Shown in pieces: positions 7,566 through 16,019 of a stretch of DNA of 42,340 nucleotides. Within the stretch, counting starts at the first letter, position 1, and each line of letters starts with the position of its first letter. The DNA is taken from the NCBI GenBank assembly GCA_000990565.1, contig LBQC01000003.1:17251-59590 (forward strand), given 5' to 3'. The notes under the pieces are model-generated. The model was not told where the DNA came from. It saw nothing but the letters and a program-made list of their open reading frames with translations, and made no database searches. The DNA is from Candidatus Roizmanbacteria bacterium GW2011_GWA2_35_19. Its GTDB lineage: Bacteria > Patescibacteriota > Microgenomatia > UBA1406 > GWC2-37-13. The position numbers and the translations under genes were made by a program.

Positions 7566-9379
7566 GGTTTTTCTTTTATCAACTCAACTAAAAATATTTT
7601 ATCCGTTGATAAATTGGTATTATAAATCATTTCCCTATCTTTAACAACAGGAGAAAAATTCTGATTCACAACGTATGTATCAGCAGATGTTTTCAGCACC
7701 AAAACAAAGTCAGAGTTAGATGCGCCGATCTGTTTTTGGATCACAAATTGATACATTTGCTGACCAGGTAAAATTTTTTCCTTTAAGAAATATTCAATCT
7801 TAATTTCAACAGATTTTTTTGGGGCTACTTCAAAAAAGAATCCAACCGTTTTATACCGATCATTTGCTTGATTGATTTCCTCAACTAATATGCCATCTCT
7901 AGTTACTTGATTGACAACTGCCTCTTTTGGGATAAGAACCTGAAAGTAATTTCGATAGTACCCGGCCGGAAAAATCTCGTCTGGGGAGCTGTTTTTGTAC
8001 TGAATCGAAAGAAGATGGTGAATCGTGCCATTCTCTTTAATATTAGTTTTTAGGGATAGGTCTCGGCTTATAAAATAATTAGCCTTATTAGCACCAACAT
8101 TTGTATCATACGGAAAAAGGTAATCTATAATACAATTTTTGGTGGCGATAGTACACTTAGGTTCAATGACGCGTCCTGACCAATATGAAGAATCAATGAA
8201 TGATTGAAATATTTGATCATCAAAATATACAACAATTTGCTTTTCATCAAGAGATTTTTTCAGGCCAATCCCAAATTTTTTTAAAGAAAAATCATCCATA
8301 TTTATATAAAGCTGATTAATTAAAGCAGTAAGGAAAGTTTTCTTTTGGGTAGAGCCGGGGAAAAATTTTTTTTCTACGTGAAGCTGCGTCTTTAAATAAA
8401 AATTTTGACTATTTATATATTCCCTATAATCTGGAAGATAGATGCTACCAAAGGCTTCAAGCAAATTTTCAATTGCGGAAGTTGTGACCAAGATGCCGCC
8501 ACTAATTTCGGTTAGATTAATTTCTTTTTCAAGAAATATTAATGCCTTTCGGTAATTATCTAAAAAATCAGGAGAATAATTTGAATCTCTTAAAAACCAA
8601 TGGGGGACTCCTAAATATTTTCTTAATGGTGCTGGAGGTTCTATGTGAGCAATTAATTGGCCGTCGGCATCATATACATCATGTACCTCTATTTTTGAAA
8701 TAGAATAATTACCTATTGTTACTATTCCAAAAGATCCCAAAAATCCTCCACCCGGCCGAAGCTCGCGATTATTAGCAAAAAAGATTAAGTATTTTCTCTG
8801 AACTGGATCCTTGATAATTCTTATTAAATACTTAAACATTTTATTCAACTTTGAAATTATGTCTTGGGATTGGATCATGTCTTGTTTTGTTTTTTTTGAA
8901 ATAAAAAAGTTTTTTGGAATTTTTTGACTAATTAACTTCATGTTTTCATCGACTGTGTTTAAACTTACTTCGAGTCTGTTGATACGCATATCAAGATCAC
9001 GATGGTCGATAGCACTTTTTTCTTGTTTAAAAATCAACGTTTGAATTTCTTTACCATTAATTATTGCGTCATTCGCCTCTCTGATTATTAAATGGGTACG
9101 AGTGCTAAGATCAATTAAATTATCTGGGTATAAAGCCAGCCCAAAAAGTAGAAAAACCGGTCGAGAATAGGCGTAAAGTCCCTTTGAAAGTGCTAGAGAA
9201 TTTTCACTTTTTTGTAAATATTCGTTCGCGTTTATTTCCTCGGCGGTTTTTAAGGAATTAAATGACTTCATTGTGTAAAAACCAGAGTATATAAGTGGGG
9301 GTATAAAAGATAGATAAAAAATAAGCAAAGAAATTAAAAAGGTCAAAATAATATGTTTTTTTGTAAAATATCTGCTCAT
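7562..9379 (-). CDS. DUF4012 membrane-anchored protein
   Basis: This is a DUF4012 protein, a family of unknown function frequent in CPR bacteria and Gram-positives. A membrane helix lies at about residues 10-30, followed by a helical region (about 35-175), then the DUF4012 core with FANNRELRPGGGFLGSFG, a VYDADGQL segment and PHWFLRDSNYSPDF. The rest should be outside the cytoplasm. The ATG at 9379 is the first start codon in this frame, but the frame stays open upstream to 9688 without any ATG, GTG or TTG. The natural protein probably starts at 9720 in another frame (see 9380-9720). The family call is firm; the N-terminus is not. Confidence 0.85.
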   Translation of the reverse strand: MSRYFTKKHIILTFLISLLIFYLSFIPPLIYSGFYTMKSFNSLKTAEEINANEYLQKSENSLALSKGLYAYSRPVFLLFGLALYPDNLIDLSTRTHLIIREANDAIINGKEIQTLIFKQEKSAIDHRDLDMRINRLEVSLNTVDENMKLISQKIPKNFFISKKTKQDMIQSQDIISKLNKMFKYLIRIIKDPVQRKYLIFFANNRELRPGGGFLGSFGIVTIGNYSISKIEVHDVYDADGQLIAHIEPPAPLRKYLGVPHWFLRDSNYSPDFLDNYRKALIFLEKEINLTEISGGILVTTSAIENLLEAFGSIYLPDYREYINSQNFYLKTQLHVEKKFFPGSTQKKTFLTALINQLYINMDDFSLKKFGIGLKKSLDEKQIVVYFDDQIFQSFIDSSYWSGRVIEPKCTIATKNCIIDYLFPYDTNVGANKANYFISRDLSLKTNIKENGTIHHLLSIQYKNSSPDEIFPAGYYRNYFQVLIPKEAVVNQVTRDGILVEEINQANDRYKTVGFFFEVAPKKSVEIKIEYFLKEKILPGQQMYQFVIQKQIGASNSDFVLVLKTSADTYVVNQNFSPVVKDREMIYNTNLSTDKIFLVELIKEKP

Positions 9380-9720
9380 TTTAGATAAAAAAACAGTTTT
9401 CTCAACATGTGGTTTATGAGCTTTTCCGTTGTCAAGATAAAGGTTAATTTCTTTTGTTTCTGAAAAAGTAAACCAGAGAATCTTATCTAAATCAGCCTCG
9501 CTTATTTGAGTTCCGGAAAAGGAAATGATTTTTAAAAATTTAATATTTTTAAGGTGCTTAATCTCCTTTTTACTATTTAAAAAGATGTGAACAATCTTTT
9601 TTTTAGGATGTGAAAACTTATTTAGATTCAGGATTTTTTCATCGACAAAAAAACAATAATCGAAATTATTAAGATTTTTCGGCCTAGTTTAACTTCAACG
9701 ATCTCGGTTTTCAATTCCAT
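9380..9720 (-). other. Frameshifted N-terminal part of the DUF4012 gene
   Basis: The DUF4012 frame continues upstream as protein-like sequence (for example FDYCFFVDEKILNLNKF, then KILWFTFSETKEINLYLD) back to a stop at 9689-9691, with no usable start codon. In the neighbouring frame an ATG at 9720 begins MELKTEIVEVKLG and hits a stop at 9628-9630. Joining the frames by a -1 shift near 9675-9684 (a run of five A next to GGCC) gives a continuous protein of about 719 residues. It would have a ~115-residue cytoplasmic domain before the membrane helix. A TACAAT box ends 6 bases before 9720. This is a lost base, an assembly error or programmed frameshifting. Confidence 0.7.
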
Positions 9721-9726
9721 GAGTTA

Positions 9727-9732
9727 ATTGTA
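9727..9732 (-). promoter_or_regulatory. -10 box for the DUF4012 gene
   Basis: TACAAT on the minus strand ends 6 bases before the ATG at 9720, the spacing seen at many genes in this window. It supports 9720 rather than 9379 as the true gene start. Confidence 0.45.
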
Positions 9733-9791
9733 TAAAATTTTGTTACCTTCCACAGATAAATCAGATTGTAATATTGTAAAATGTAACGTAT

Positions 9792-10715
9792 ATGTCAAAT
9801 AAGCAGGTATTGACTTACAGAAAAACAAACGCGGAATTTTATTTAGGTGATAGCGAAGAAATTTTAAAGGAAATACTTTCAAATAGCGTCGACTTAATAA
9901 TCACATCACCCCCATATTCTGATCAAAGAAAAGGAAGTTATGGAGGTATACATCCAGATAAATATGTAGAATGGTTTTTATCAAAGTCACAGGAATTATT
10001 AAGAGTACTAAAACCAACAGGTACATTCATACTCAATATAAAAGAAAAAGTTGTAAATGGAGAAAGACATACTTATGTTCTTGATTTAATAAAAGAGATG
10101 AAAAAGCAAGGTTGGTTATGGACAGAAGAATTTATTTGGCACAAGCGAAATTGTCATCCGGGAAAATGGCCTAATAGATTTAGAGACGCTTGGGAAAGAC
10201 TACTCCAATTTAATAAGCAAAGAAAATTCAACATGTATCAAGAAGCTGTTATGATTCCGATTGGAGATTGGGCAAAAACTAGACTGAAAAATTTAAGCGA
10301 AACTGATAAAAAAAGAGATAATTCTAGAGTAGGCAGTGGATTCGGAAAAAATATCTCAAACTGGGTCGGAAAAGAAGTAGTTTATCCTTCTAATGTTCTT
10401 CATCTTGCAACTGAAAGTTCAAATAAAAGTCATAGCGCAACATTTCCACTGAGCCTACCTTCGTGGTTCATTAAATTATTTACAAAAGAGGGAGATTTAA
10501 TCCTCGATCCATTTTTAGGAAGTGGTACCAGTTCAATTTCCGCTTCGTTTCTTAATAGGAATTCTGTTGGGATTGAAATTTTGTCAGAGTATTATAATAT
10601 AGCAATTGAACGGTTTAAAAATGAAACTGGTAAAAAAAATCTAAATGTTTCTAAAAAATTAATTAAAGTTGAAGAAAATTTCTCTGAAAATCAATTGCCG
10701 TTTACATATGTATAA
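9792..10715 (+). CDS. DNA methyltransferase, beta class (N4-cytosine type)
   Basis: This is a site-specific DNA methyltransferase that uses S-adenosylmethionine. Catalytic motif IV is TSPPY (about residues 38-42), the form typical of N4-cytosine enzymes. The SAM-binding motif I, DPFLGSGTS, comes late (about 237-245). The order IV...I defines the beta class, with the target-recognition region between. The specificity cannot be read from sequence. Its stop overlaps the start of a 34-codon frame that may be a restriction enzyme remnant, so it is probably an orphan of a former restriction-modification pair, or it has a regulatory role. No full restriction gene lies nearby. Confidence 0.92.
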   Translation: MSNKQVLTYRKTNAEFYLGDSEEILKEILSNSVDLIITSPPYSDQRKGSYGGIHPDKYVEWFLSKSQELLRVLKPTGTFILNIKEKVVNGERHTYVLDLIKEMKKQGWLWTEEFIWHKRNCHPGKWPNRFRDAWERLLQFNKQRKFNMYQEAVMIPIGDWAKTRLKNLSETDKKRDNSRVGSGFGKNISNWVGKEVVYPSNVLHLATESSNKSHSATFPLSLPSWFIKLFTKEGDLILDPFLGSGTSSISASFLNRNSVGIEILSEYYNIAIERFKNETGKKNLNVSKKLIKVEENFSENQLPFTYV

Positions 10716-10812
10716 TCTTAATCAAGAAGAATTACGGGTATTTATCTCCGAAAGAATTATTACTCCATTTTATGAAATTAGAATACAGAAATTAAAAGAA
10801 TTAACATTTTGA
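10708..10812 (+). pseudogene. Possible truncated restriction endonuclease stub
   Basis: A 34-codon ORF (begins MYNLNQEELRVFISERI, ends QKLKELTF) starts inside the last codons of the methyltransferase gene, with an 8-base overlap typical of coupled restriction-modification genes. It reads like the first helices of a larger protein and then stops. The next gene begins 34 bases later. I could not identify the family; the restriction link is inferred from position only. Confidence 0.4.
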
Positions 10813-10846
10813 TTTTGTTTCGAAGAAATCTTCGTGAGATAATATT

Positions 10847-11341
10847 ATGAAAAATAAAGCATTAATTATTCCTTATAGTGATCTAAAAATAAAAACATCA
10901 TTCTTTAAAAAATTCTTTAAAGACAAGAAAACAGTTTTAGTCGGTGGATGTTTTGATATTTTACATTTTGGTCATTTAAAATTTCTGAAGAACGCTTCAC
11001 TTTGTGGGAACTATTTAATAATCGTTCTTGAGTCGGACGAATTCATTAAAAAAAACAAACACAGGACTCCGGTGCATAATCAAAAGGAGAGGGCGGAAAT
11101 ACTCGCAAGCATCCGCGAAGTTGATATGATACTACTTTTACCAAAGTTTAATTTTGACGCAGAGTATTTTGAAATGGTTAGAAAAATTAACCCGGATTTT
11201 GTTGCCGTTACAGCAAATGACCCAAAAATTCTGTTGAAAAAAAATCAAATAGAGAAAATTGGCGGACAATTAAAAATTGTTGTTCCTGTGATAAAGGAAT
11301 TCTCAACCAAAAAAATTTATGAGACTTTTCTTAGCAGTTGA
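10847..11341 (+). CDS. Cytidylyltransferase-like nucleotidyltransferase (RfaE2 type)
   Basis: This small enzyme of the HxGH nucleotidyltransferase superfamily joins a nucleotide to a phosphorylated small substrate. The nucleotide-binding signature GGCFDILHFGHLKFL is at about residues 33-47, and a conserved Arg follows in NQKERAEIL (about 78-86). It resembles the RfaE C-terminal domain and glycerol-3-phosphate cytidylyltransferases, but the substrate cannot be assigned. The C-terminus overlaps the thpR start by 23 bases, so the two are cotranscribed. A small hairpin (cgaagaaatcttcg, 10821-10834) lies just upstream. Confidence 0.8.
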   Translation: MKNKALIIPYSDLKIKTSFFKKFFKDKKTVLVGGCFDILHFGHLKFLKNASLCGNYLIIVLESDEFIKKNKHRTPVHNQKERAEILASIREVDMILLLPKFNFDAEYFEMVRKINPDFVAVTANDPKILLKKNQIEKIGGQLKIVVPVIKEFSTKKIYETFLSS

Positions 11342-11861
11342 CTTACCAATAAAAGTTAAGGAGAGTATAAACCTTCAACTTACGCCATTAAAAAAAGAGT
11401 ACCCTCAGTTTCTTTGGAATAATTTTGAAAACTATCATATTACGATACACTTTTTTGGAGAAACTCAGAACGTCAACGAAATAAAAAAAAGAATTGAAGA
11501 TACGCTATTTGATCAAGAATCTTTCTACCTATATTCAGTGGGATGCGATCTTTTTATGAAAAATAGAATTACTTTATATGTGAATTTCAGAAGAGAAAAA
11601 AAGATAGAAAAACTAAGCGCGAGACTCAGGGGAAGTTTTATTAAGGACGCATCAAGTAATTTTAAATTTGTTCCTCATATAACAATCGCCCGCGCAAAAA
11701 TACCATCTAAACAACAATACTTTGTTCTAAAAAAAAGGTTGGAAAAACTTGATATTGAGTCCGTGTTTGAAGTAAAAAAAATTATTTTATTTGAAAGCTT
11801 GCTAGGTGGCCATGAAACTGTCTACAAAAAAATTAAATCCTTTCCACTTATAAAAGAATAA
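11319..11861 (+). CDS. thpR: RNA 2',3'-cyclic phosphodiesterase ThpR (LigT family)
   Basis: This is a 2H phosphoesterase acting on 2',3'-cyclic phosphates of RNA ends. The two catalytic His-x-Thr motifs are clear: YHITIHFFGE (about residues 41-50) and PHITIARAK (about 124-132). The MRLFLAVDLP start is typical of the family, and the length of 180 is normal. It overlaps the preceding nucleotidyltransferase by 23 bases in another frame. A strong terminator follows directly after the stop. Confidence 0.92.
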   Translation: MRLFLAVDLPIKVKESINLQLTPLKKEYPQFLWNNFENYHITIHFFGETQNVNEIKKRIEDTLFDQESFYLYSVGCDLFMKNRITLYVNFRREKKIEKLSARLRGSFIKDASSNFKFVPHITIARAKIPSKQQYFVLKKRLEKLDIESVFEVKKIILFESLLGGHETVYKKIKSFPLIKE

Positions 11862-11890
11862 CCCCGACCAAATCGGGGTTATTAGGTATT
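11857..11890. terminator. Bidirectional terminator after thpR
   Basis: AATAACCCCGA (11857-11867) pairs perfectly with 11873-11883 around a CCAAA loop. A T-rich tract follows on the plus strand (ggtattttattt) and an A/T-rich tract on the other side. It separates thpR from the convergent DUF5679 gene and can serve both. Confidence 0.85.
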
Positions 11891-11906
11891 TTATTTAAAC
11901 AAAATA

Positions 11907-12050
11907 TTATGCAGCTCCGATTCTATACATTCCGGTTCCGCATACTGGACATTTACCTTTCATTGCAGGCTTGCCATTTTTCATGGTAACTTTTTGCGCT
12001 TTATCATCCTCTCTTTTTGCTCTACATTTTACACAGTACATTGATGCCAT
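11907..12050 (-). CDS. DUF5679 small zinc-ribbon protein
   Basis: This 47-residue protein reads MASMYCVKCRAKRED... and ends KGKCPVCGTGMYRIGAA. The two pairs of cysteines (C6-x2-C9 and C34-x2-C37) form a zinc ribbon. The pattern YCVKCRAKRE...KGKCPVCGT matches DUF5679, a tiny family seen widely in CPR and Chloroflexi genomes. The function is unknown; zinc ribbons of this size often bind nucleic acid or ribosomes. The gene stands between a terminator and the 12071-12337 gene. Confidence 0.85.
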   Translation of the reverse strand: MASMYCVKCRAKREDDKAQKVTMKNGKPAMKGKCPVCGTGMYRIGAA

Positions 12051-12070
12051 ATATTAGTTTCACCCCCCTT

Positions 12071-12337
12071 CTATTTAATTAATTGAGAAAAAAATAATCC
12101 GGTTTCAATAATAAGAATAAACATGATTAAGAGAATGCTTTTTTTCAAATCTCCGTAAAAATACGGGCTGACCTTGGGCAAAATCCCGCTATTTGTATTT
12201 TCTGTTTTTGTAGAGATTTCTTTTATATCTGATTTTACATCAGTAATATTTATAACTGCAGGAGTCTGCGATTTAATCATTTGCAGCTGTTTTCTATATT
12301 GTGCAATAATCTTTTCTTTTCGAGTCTTCTTAGGCAT
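12071..12337 (-). CDS. Small C-terminally anchored membrane protein, unknown
   Basis: I do not recognise this 88-residue protein. It has a very basic N-terminus (MPKKTRKEKIIAQYRKQLQ), a polar middle and one hydrophobic helix near the C-terminus (about residues 67-84, SILLIMFILIIETGLFF). That suggests a tail-anchored protein facing the cytoplasm. It has a textbook promoter ending 8 bases before the ATG and is divergent from DUF4446, which supports it as a real gene. The basic N-terminus may touch nucleic acid or ribosomes; this is inference. Confidence 0.75.
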   Translation of the reverse strand: MPKKTRKEKIIAQYRKQLQMIKSQTPAVINITDVKSDIKEISTKTENTNSGILPKVSPYFYGDLKKSILLIMFILIIETGLFFSQLIK

Positions 12338-12345
12338 ACGGTATA

Positions 12346-12374
12346 ACTATAAAATGTCGAGGCCGAAATGTCAA
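12346..12374 (-). promoter_or_regulatory. Promoter of the 12071-12337 gene
   Basis: On the minus strand TTGACA (12369-12374), 17 bases, then TATAGT (12346-12351). The ATG at 12337 follows after 8 bases, so the transcript should be leaderless. Confidence 0.75.
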
Positions 12375-12392
12375 ATGCGCCTACATTTATAA

Positions 12393-12421
12393 TTGACAGA
12401 TTTTTTTTAAATAGTTAAAAT
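12393..12421 (+). promoter_or_regulatory. Promoter of the DUF4446 operon
   Basis: TTGACA (12393-12398), 17 bases, TAAAAT (12416-12421), then 7 bases to the ATG at 12429. The -35 and -10 match the arginine-leader promoter at 40738-40766. The transcript should be leaderless. Confidence 0.75.
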
Positions 12422-12428
12422 GTAATTA

Positions 12429-12875
12429 ATGTTAGTTAACGTAGTTTTAGTTATATTTTTTGTTTGGATTATATTTTTAACGGTGCTTTTACTAAAGCTC
12501 AGGAATCATTATTACAATCTTATTTCAAAAACTAAGAAGGAAAAGTTGGATGATATTTTAGATTTGCTTATATCAACTGATAAAAGAAATGAAACAGAAA
12601 TTAACCAATTAAAGCACGACCTTGCAAATCAAATTAAAGAATCGAAATTTCACATCCAGAAAATGGGATTAGTTAGATTTAATCCATTTGATCGGATAGG
12701 TGGCGAGCAAAGTTTTGTGATTGCGCTTACAGATAGAGAAAATAATGGTATAACCTTGAATTTTATATATACTAAAGAAGGGTTAAGAGTGTATACTAAA
12801 AGGGTTAAAAAGGGTAAGGGCGACGAGTATGAGTTATCTGAAGAAGAGGTTAAAGCAATTGAAAAAGCCTCATAA
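12429..12875 (+). CDS. DUF4446 membrane protein
   Basis: This is a DUF4446 family protein of unknown function. An N-terminal membrane helix (about residues 3-24) is followed by a basic linker and helices (about 25-75). The conserved block has VRFNPFDRIGGEQSFVIALTDRENNG and GLRVYTKRVKKGK. The bulk should face the cytoplasm. It begins a plus-strand run (DUF3048, winged-helix protein, secD, secF), so it may belong to the cell-envelope group. The length of 148 is typical. Confidence 0.88.
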   Translation: MLVNVVLVIFFVWIIFLTVLLLKLRNHYYNLISKTKKEKLDDILDLLISTDKRNETEINQLKHDLANQIKESKFHIQKMGLVRFNPFDRIGGEQSFVIALTDRENNGITLNFIYTKEGLRVYTKRVKKGKGDEYELSEEEVKAIEKAS

Positions 12876-12905
12876 ATAGTTACTTATTAATAGTTTAAAA
12901 GATCA

Positions 12906-14072
12906 ATGATGATTAATAAAAAATTAGGGTTGGCAATTACCTTTGTTGTATTTTTTTTATCAGCTTTTACATCTTTTGCGTTATTTAAAAAAGATGGAAG
13001 TATAAATATCCTATCTCCACTTTCAAATTATAGACCACCAAAATTAAATGGTAACGGGGCTCAAGTAACTAATGAACCAAAAACTGAAGAGTGTCCAATT
13101 AACGGAGAACTATTAACTAAAACGCAAAAAGAAAAATGGGAAAAAAGACGGCCGCTCGGTATTATGATTGAAAACCATAAAGAAGCAAGGCCACAGTCTG
13201 GACTATCATCAGCTGATGTCGTCTTTGAAACGGTTGCGGAAGGTGGAATTACTAGATTTTTGGCAGTTTTTTATTGTAAGGACACATCAATCGTAGGACC
13301 AGTTAGATCAGCCAGGATTTACTTCATAAAACTACTAGAAGCATTTGGAAAAAACCCCTTATATGCACATGTTGGAGGAGCTAATACTCCGGGTCCAGCT
13401 GACGCCCTTGGATATATAAAGGAAATTGAGTGGTCTTCATATAATGATCTGAATCAATTCTCGGTTCCTTTCCCTTATTTTTGGAGAGATTATGACAGGC
13501 TTCCAAATCGTGCGACTGAGCACACTGTATATTCTTCGCCGTCGAAGCTTTGGCAGTACGCGGCTGATAAGCGGGAGCTAACAGAAGTTGATTCTGACAA
13601 CGTAAGATGGGATAAAAGTTTTACACCTTTTAAAGTACAAGATGATGCAAAGACAGAAAGTAGGGGAGGAGTATCAAAAATAGATTTTGGTTTTTGGGAT
13701 AGTTTTGCCTCAGATTTTAATGTTGTTTGGAACTATGATAAAACCACAAATTCTTATAAACGAGAAAATGGAGGCACACCACACGAGGATAAAAACACCA
13801 ACAAACAATTAAGCACCAAAAATGTAATCATCATGTTTACTAAAGAATCACCAGCGAATGATGGATATGAGGGTGGGCACATTCTTTATAAGACGACTGG
13901 ATCAGGCGATGCTTTAATTTTTCAAAATGGTAAAGTGATAAAAGGCAAGTGGGCACGGGAAGATGATGAATCAATGATAAAATTTGCGGATGTTAGTGGT
14001 AGTGAGGTCTCAATTGTCCGGGGCCAGGTATTTATTGAAATCCTGCCAATCGGCAATAAGGTTACTTATTAA
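12906..14072 (+). CDS. DUF3048 (YerB-like) secreted protein
   Basis: This is a DUF3048 protein, related to Bacillus YerB. An N-terminal signal anchor (about residues 6-26) is followed by a low-complexity linker. The DUF3048 N-terminal domain has RPLGIMIENHKEARPQSGL, then ADVVFETVAEGGITRFLA and GPVRSARIYFIKL. The C-terminal domain lies from about residue 270. The family's role is unknown, but it acts outside the membrane. An ATG ATG pair makes residue 1 or 2 the start. It lies 30 bases after DUF4446 in the same run. Confidence 0.92.
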   Translation: MMINKKLGLAITFVVFFLSAFTSFALFKKDGSINILSPLSNYRPPKLNGNGAQVTNEPKTEECPINGELLTKTQKEKWEKRRPLGIMIENHKEARPQSGLSSADVVFETVAEGGITRFLAVFYCKDTSIVGPVRSARIYFIKLLEAFGKNPLYAHVGGANTPGPADALGYIKEIEWSSYNDLNQFSVPFPYFWRDYDRLPNRATEHTVYSSPSKLWQYAADKRELTEVDSDNVRWDKSFTPFKVQDDAKTESRGGVSKIDFGFWDSFASDFNVVWNYDKTTNSYKRENGGTPHEDKNTNKQLSTKNVIIMFTKESPANDGYEGGHILYKTTGSGDALIFQNGKVIKGKWAREDDESMIKFADVSGSEVSIVRGQVFIEILPIGNKVTY

Positions 14073-14086
14073 GTTTAATTTATTAA

Positions 14087-14662
14087 ATGCTATTACATAT
14101 CATTCCCTCAAAAGCTAGAAGAAAAATTCTTGAATGGTTTTTTCATCGTCCGGGTGAGAATTTTTATTTACGTAAAATTGTTCGGGAAATTGATGAAGAA
14201 GTAAATGCAGTTTCACGGGAATTAGACATTTTAACAGATGAAAAATTACTTCTCAAAGAAAGAAGATTAAATAAAATCTACTATTCCCTAAACAAGAACT
14301 ATCAATTTTATGATGAGTTTACGAGAATTTTTGCAAAGACAAATATAGTATCTTCGCTTATTACTAAGAACCTATCAAAAATTGGAAAAGTAAAATTTGT
14401 AACTCTTTCAATGAAGTTTCCTAAAAATATAATTATAAAAGAAGATGAGATATATTTACTCTTTGTTGGTATTATTGTTGTTGCTGAAGTTGAATCTATT
14501 GTTAAGGAAGGGGAGATAACTTTTGGCCGCCCGATTAATTATACGGTTATGACAGAAGATGAATTTGTTTTCCGTAAGAAAAATAACGATCCCTTTATTT
14601 GGAGATTTTTAAAGCAACCGAAGGTCATGCTAGTTGGGACCGAAGACGAACTTCTTAAATAA
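14087..14662 (+). CDS. Winged-helix protein with degenerate nucleotidyltransferase domain
   Basis: Residues 1-75 form an ArsR/MarR-like winged helix (ILEWFFHRPGENFYLRKIVRE, then a recognition-helix region). The rest follows the family in which such a helix is fused to a minimal nucleotidyltransferase domain: EIYLLFVG, GREITFGRP-like and NYTVMTEDEF motifs, and a DPFIWRFL end. In active relatives the strand before the LLxVG element carries a GS...D(I/L)D triad. Here it reads LSMKFPKNIIIKEDEIYLLF, without the Gly-Ser and the Asp pair. It is therefore probably a non-catalytic DNA-binding regulator. It sits just upstream of secD. Confidence 0.75.
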   Translation: MLLHIIPSKARRKILEWFFHRPGENFYLRKIVREIDEEVNAVSRELDILTDEKLLLKERRLNKIYYSLNKNYQFYDEFTRIFAKTNIVSSLITKNLSKIGKVKFVTLSMKFPKNIIIKEDEIYLLFVGIIVVAEVESIVKEGEITFGRPINYTVMTEDEFVFRKKNNDPFIWRFLKQPKVMLVGTEDELLK

Positions 14663-14664
14663 AT

Positions 14665-16017
14665 ATGCGAATTATAAAAACGATTTTCCTGATTTTTATA
14701 TCACTTCTAGTTATTTTAATCGATCTGCCTGAGAACTATAAAATTAAGATAAACATAGCCAAAAAAAATTTTGAATACACAATAAATCCTTTATCATTAA
14801 ACTTCAGTATTTTTGGAATGTTGATAAGAAAAGACTTCAAGACAAAACTCGGACTTGATCTTAAAGGAGGAAGTCATTTAGTATTTGAAGCCGATACAAA
14901 GAATATCAAGGCGGAAGATTTAACGGATGCCTTAAACTCAAGTCGTGATATTATTGAAAAAAGAGTTAATTTTTTTGGGGTATCTGAGCCAACTGTCTCA
15001 ACGATTAAATCGGGATCGAAGTACAGAATAAGCGTTGATTTACCGGGAATTGATAAGGTTGACGAAGCGATTGCGCTTATTGGTAAAACGGCCCAACTAA
15101 CATTTAGAGAAGAAGAAATAATAGATCCAAAAATTGCAACGACTACACCTGTACTTGATCGTTTAACTAAAGATACAGGTTTAACGGGTAAGCACATAAA
15201 AAAAGCCAATATAACTTTTGATTCTCAATCAGGGAAACCCCAGGTCGCCTTGGTTTTTAGTATTGAGGGATCAAAGATATTTGCAGAAGTTACAAAAAGA
15301 AATATCGGAAAACCAGTTGCAATCGTAGTTGATAATTTTATTGTATCAGCACCAGTTGTCCAGCAAGAAATCATTGAAGGTGATGCGGTTATTACGGGTA
15401 CCTTCACTGTTGATGAAGCAAAAAAATTGGCAATCGCGATAAATTCTGGGGCATTGCCGATGACAGTTCAGCTAGTTGAGCAAAAAAATATTGGCCCCTC
15501 ACTTGGAGCGCTTGAAGTCAAGAAAAGCGTATCAGCGGGAATGGTCGGCTTACTAATGGTCTTGGTATTTATGATTGGTTATTATGGCAAGCTTGGAATA
15601 ATTGCATCACTTGCCTTAATAATATATGGATTAATATCGATGGCAATATTTCGTATTATTCCTGTCGTCTTAACGCTTCCAGGGGTAGCTGGATTTATAC
15701 TATCGATTGGAATGGCAGTTGACTCAAATATTTTAATATTTGAGAGGGTCAAGGAAGAGCTACGAAGGGGGAGAGATTTTGAGATGGCAACCCGCTTAGG
15801 CTTCGGTCGGGCAATAGACGCAATAAAAGACGCCAACATAACAACTCTTACGGTTGCATTTATTTTATTTAACCCGCTTAATTGGGAATTCTTGCCGCAG
15901 TTTGGGATGGTGAGAGGATTTGCTTTAACACTTGCAATAGGAGTCGCAACCAGCCTATTTACTGGCATTGTAATAACAAAGAGATTAATTGATGTTTTTT
16001 ATAAACAATCAAAATAA
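14665..16017 (+). CDS. secD: Protein translocase subunit SecD
   Basis: SecD works with SecF at the Sec translocon to pull secreted proteins outward, using the proton gradient. The first membrane helix is at residues 3-20. The periplasmic-type P1 domain follows with LGLDLKGGSHLVFEAD (about 63-78), then a head region with IVSAPVVQQEI. Five membrane helices come from about residue 285, including VGLLMVLVFMIGYYG and MAVDSNILIFERVKEELRRG. At 450 residues it is shorter than E. coli SecD (615). The stop is 2 bases before secF. Confidence 0.97.
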   Translation: MRIIKTIFLIFISLLVILIDLPENYKIKINIAKKNFEYTINPLSLNFSIFGMLIRKDFKTKLGLDLKGGSHLVFEADTKNIKAEDLTDALNSSRDIIEKRVNFFGVSEPTVSTIKSGSKYRISVDLPGIDKVDEAIALIGKTAQLTFREEEIIDPKIATTTPVLDRLTKDTGLTGKHIKKANITFDSQSGKPQVALVFSIEGSKIFAEVTKRNIGKPVAIVVDNFIVSAPVVQQEIIEGDAVITGTFTVDEAKKLAIAINSGALPMTVQLVEQKNIGPSLGALEVKKSVSAGMVGLLMVLVFMIGYYGKLGIIASLALIIYGLISMAIFRIIPVVLTLPGVAGFILSIGMAVDSNILIFERVKEELRRGRDFEMATRLGFGRAIDAIKDANITTLTVAFILFNPLNWEFLPQFGMVRGFALTLAIGVATSLFTGIVITKRLIDVFYKQSK

Positions 16018-16019
16018 TT

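Noticed and set aside
9738-9782. Promoter of the methyltransferase gene
   Set aside because: TAAAAT at 9777-9782 is 9 bases from the ATG, but no -35 box or correctly placed TGn extension supports it.
10821-10834. Hairpin cgaagaaatcttcg as a terminator of the methyltransferase gene
   Set aside because: The loop is only two bases and no T-tract follows, so termination is unlikely.
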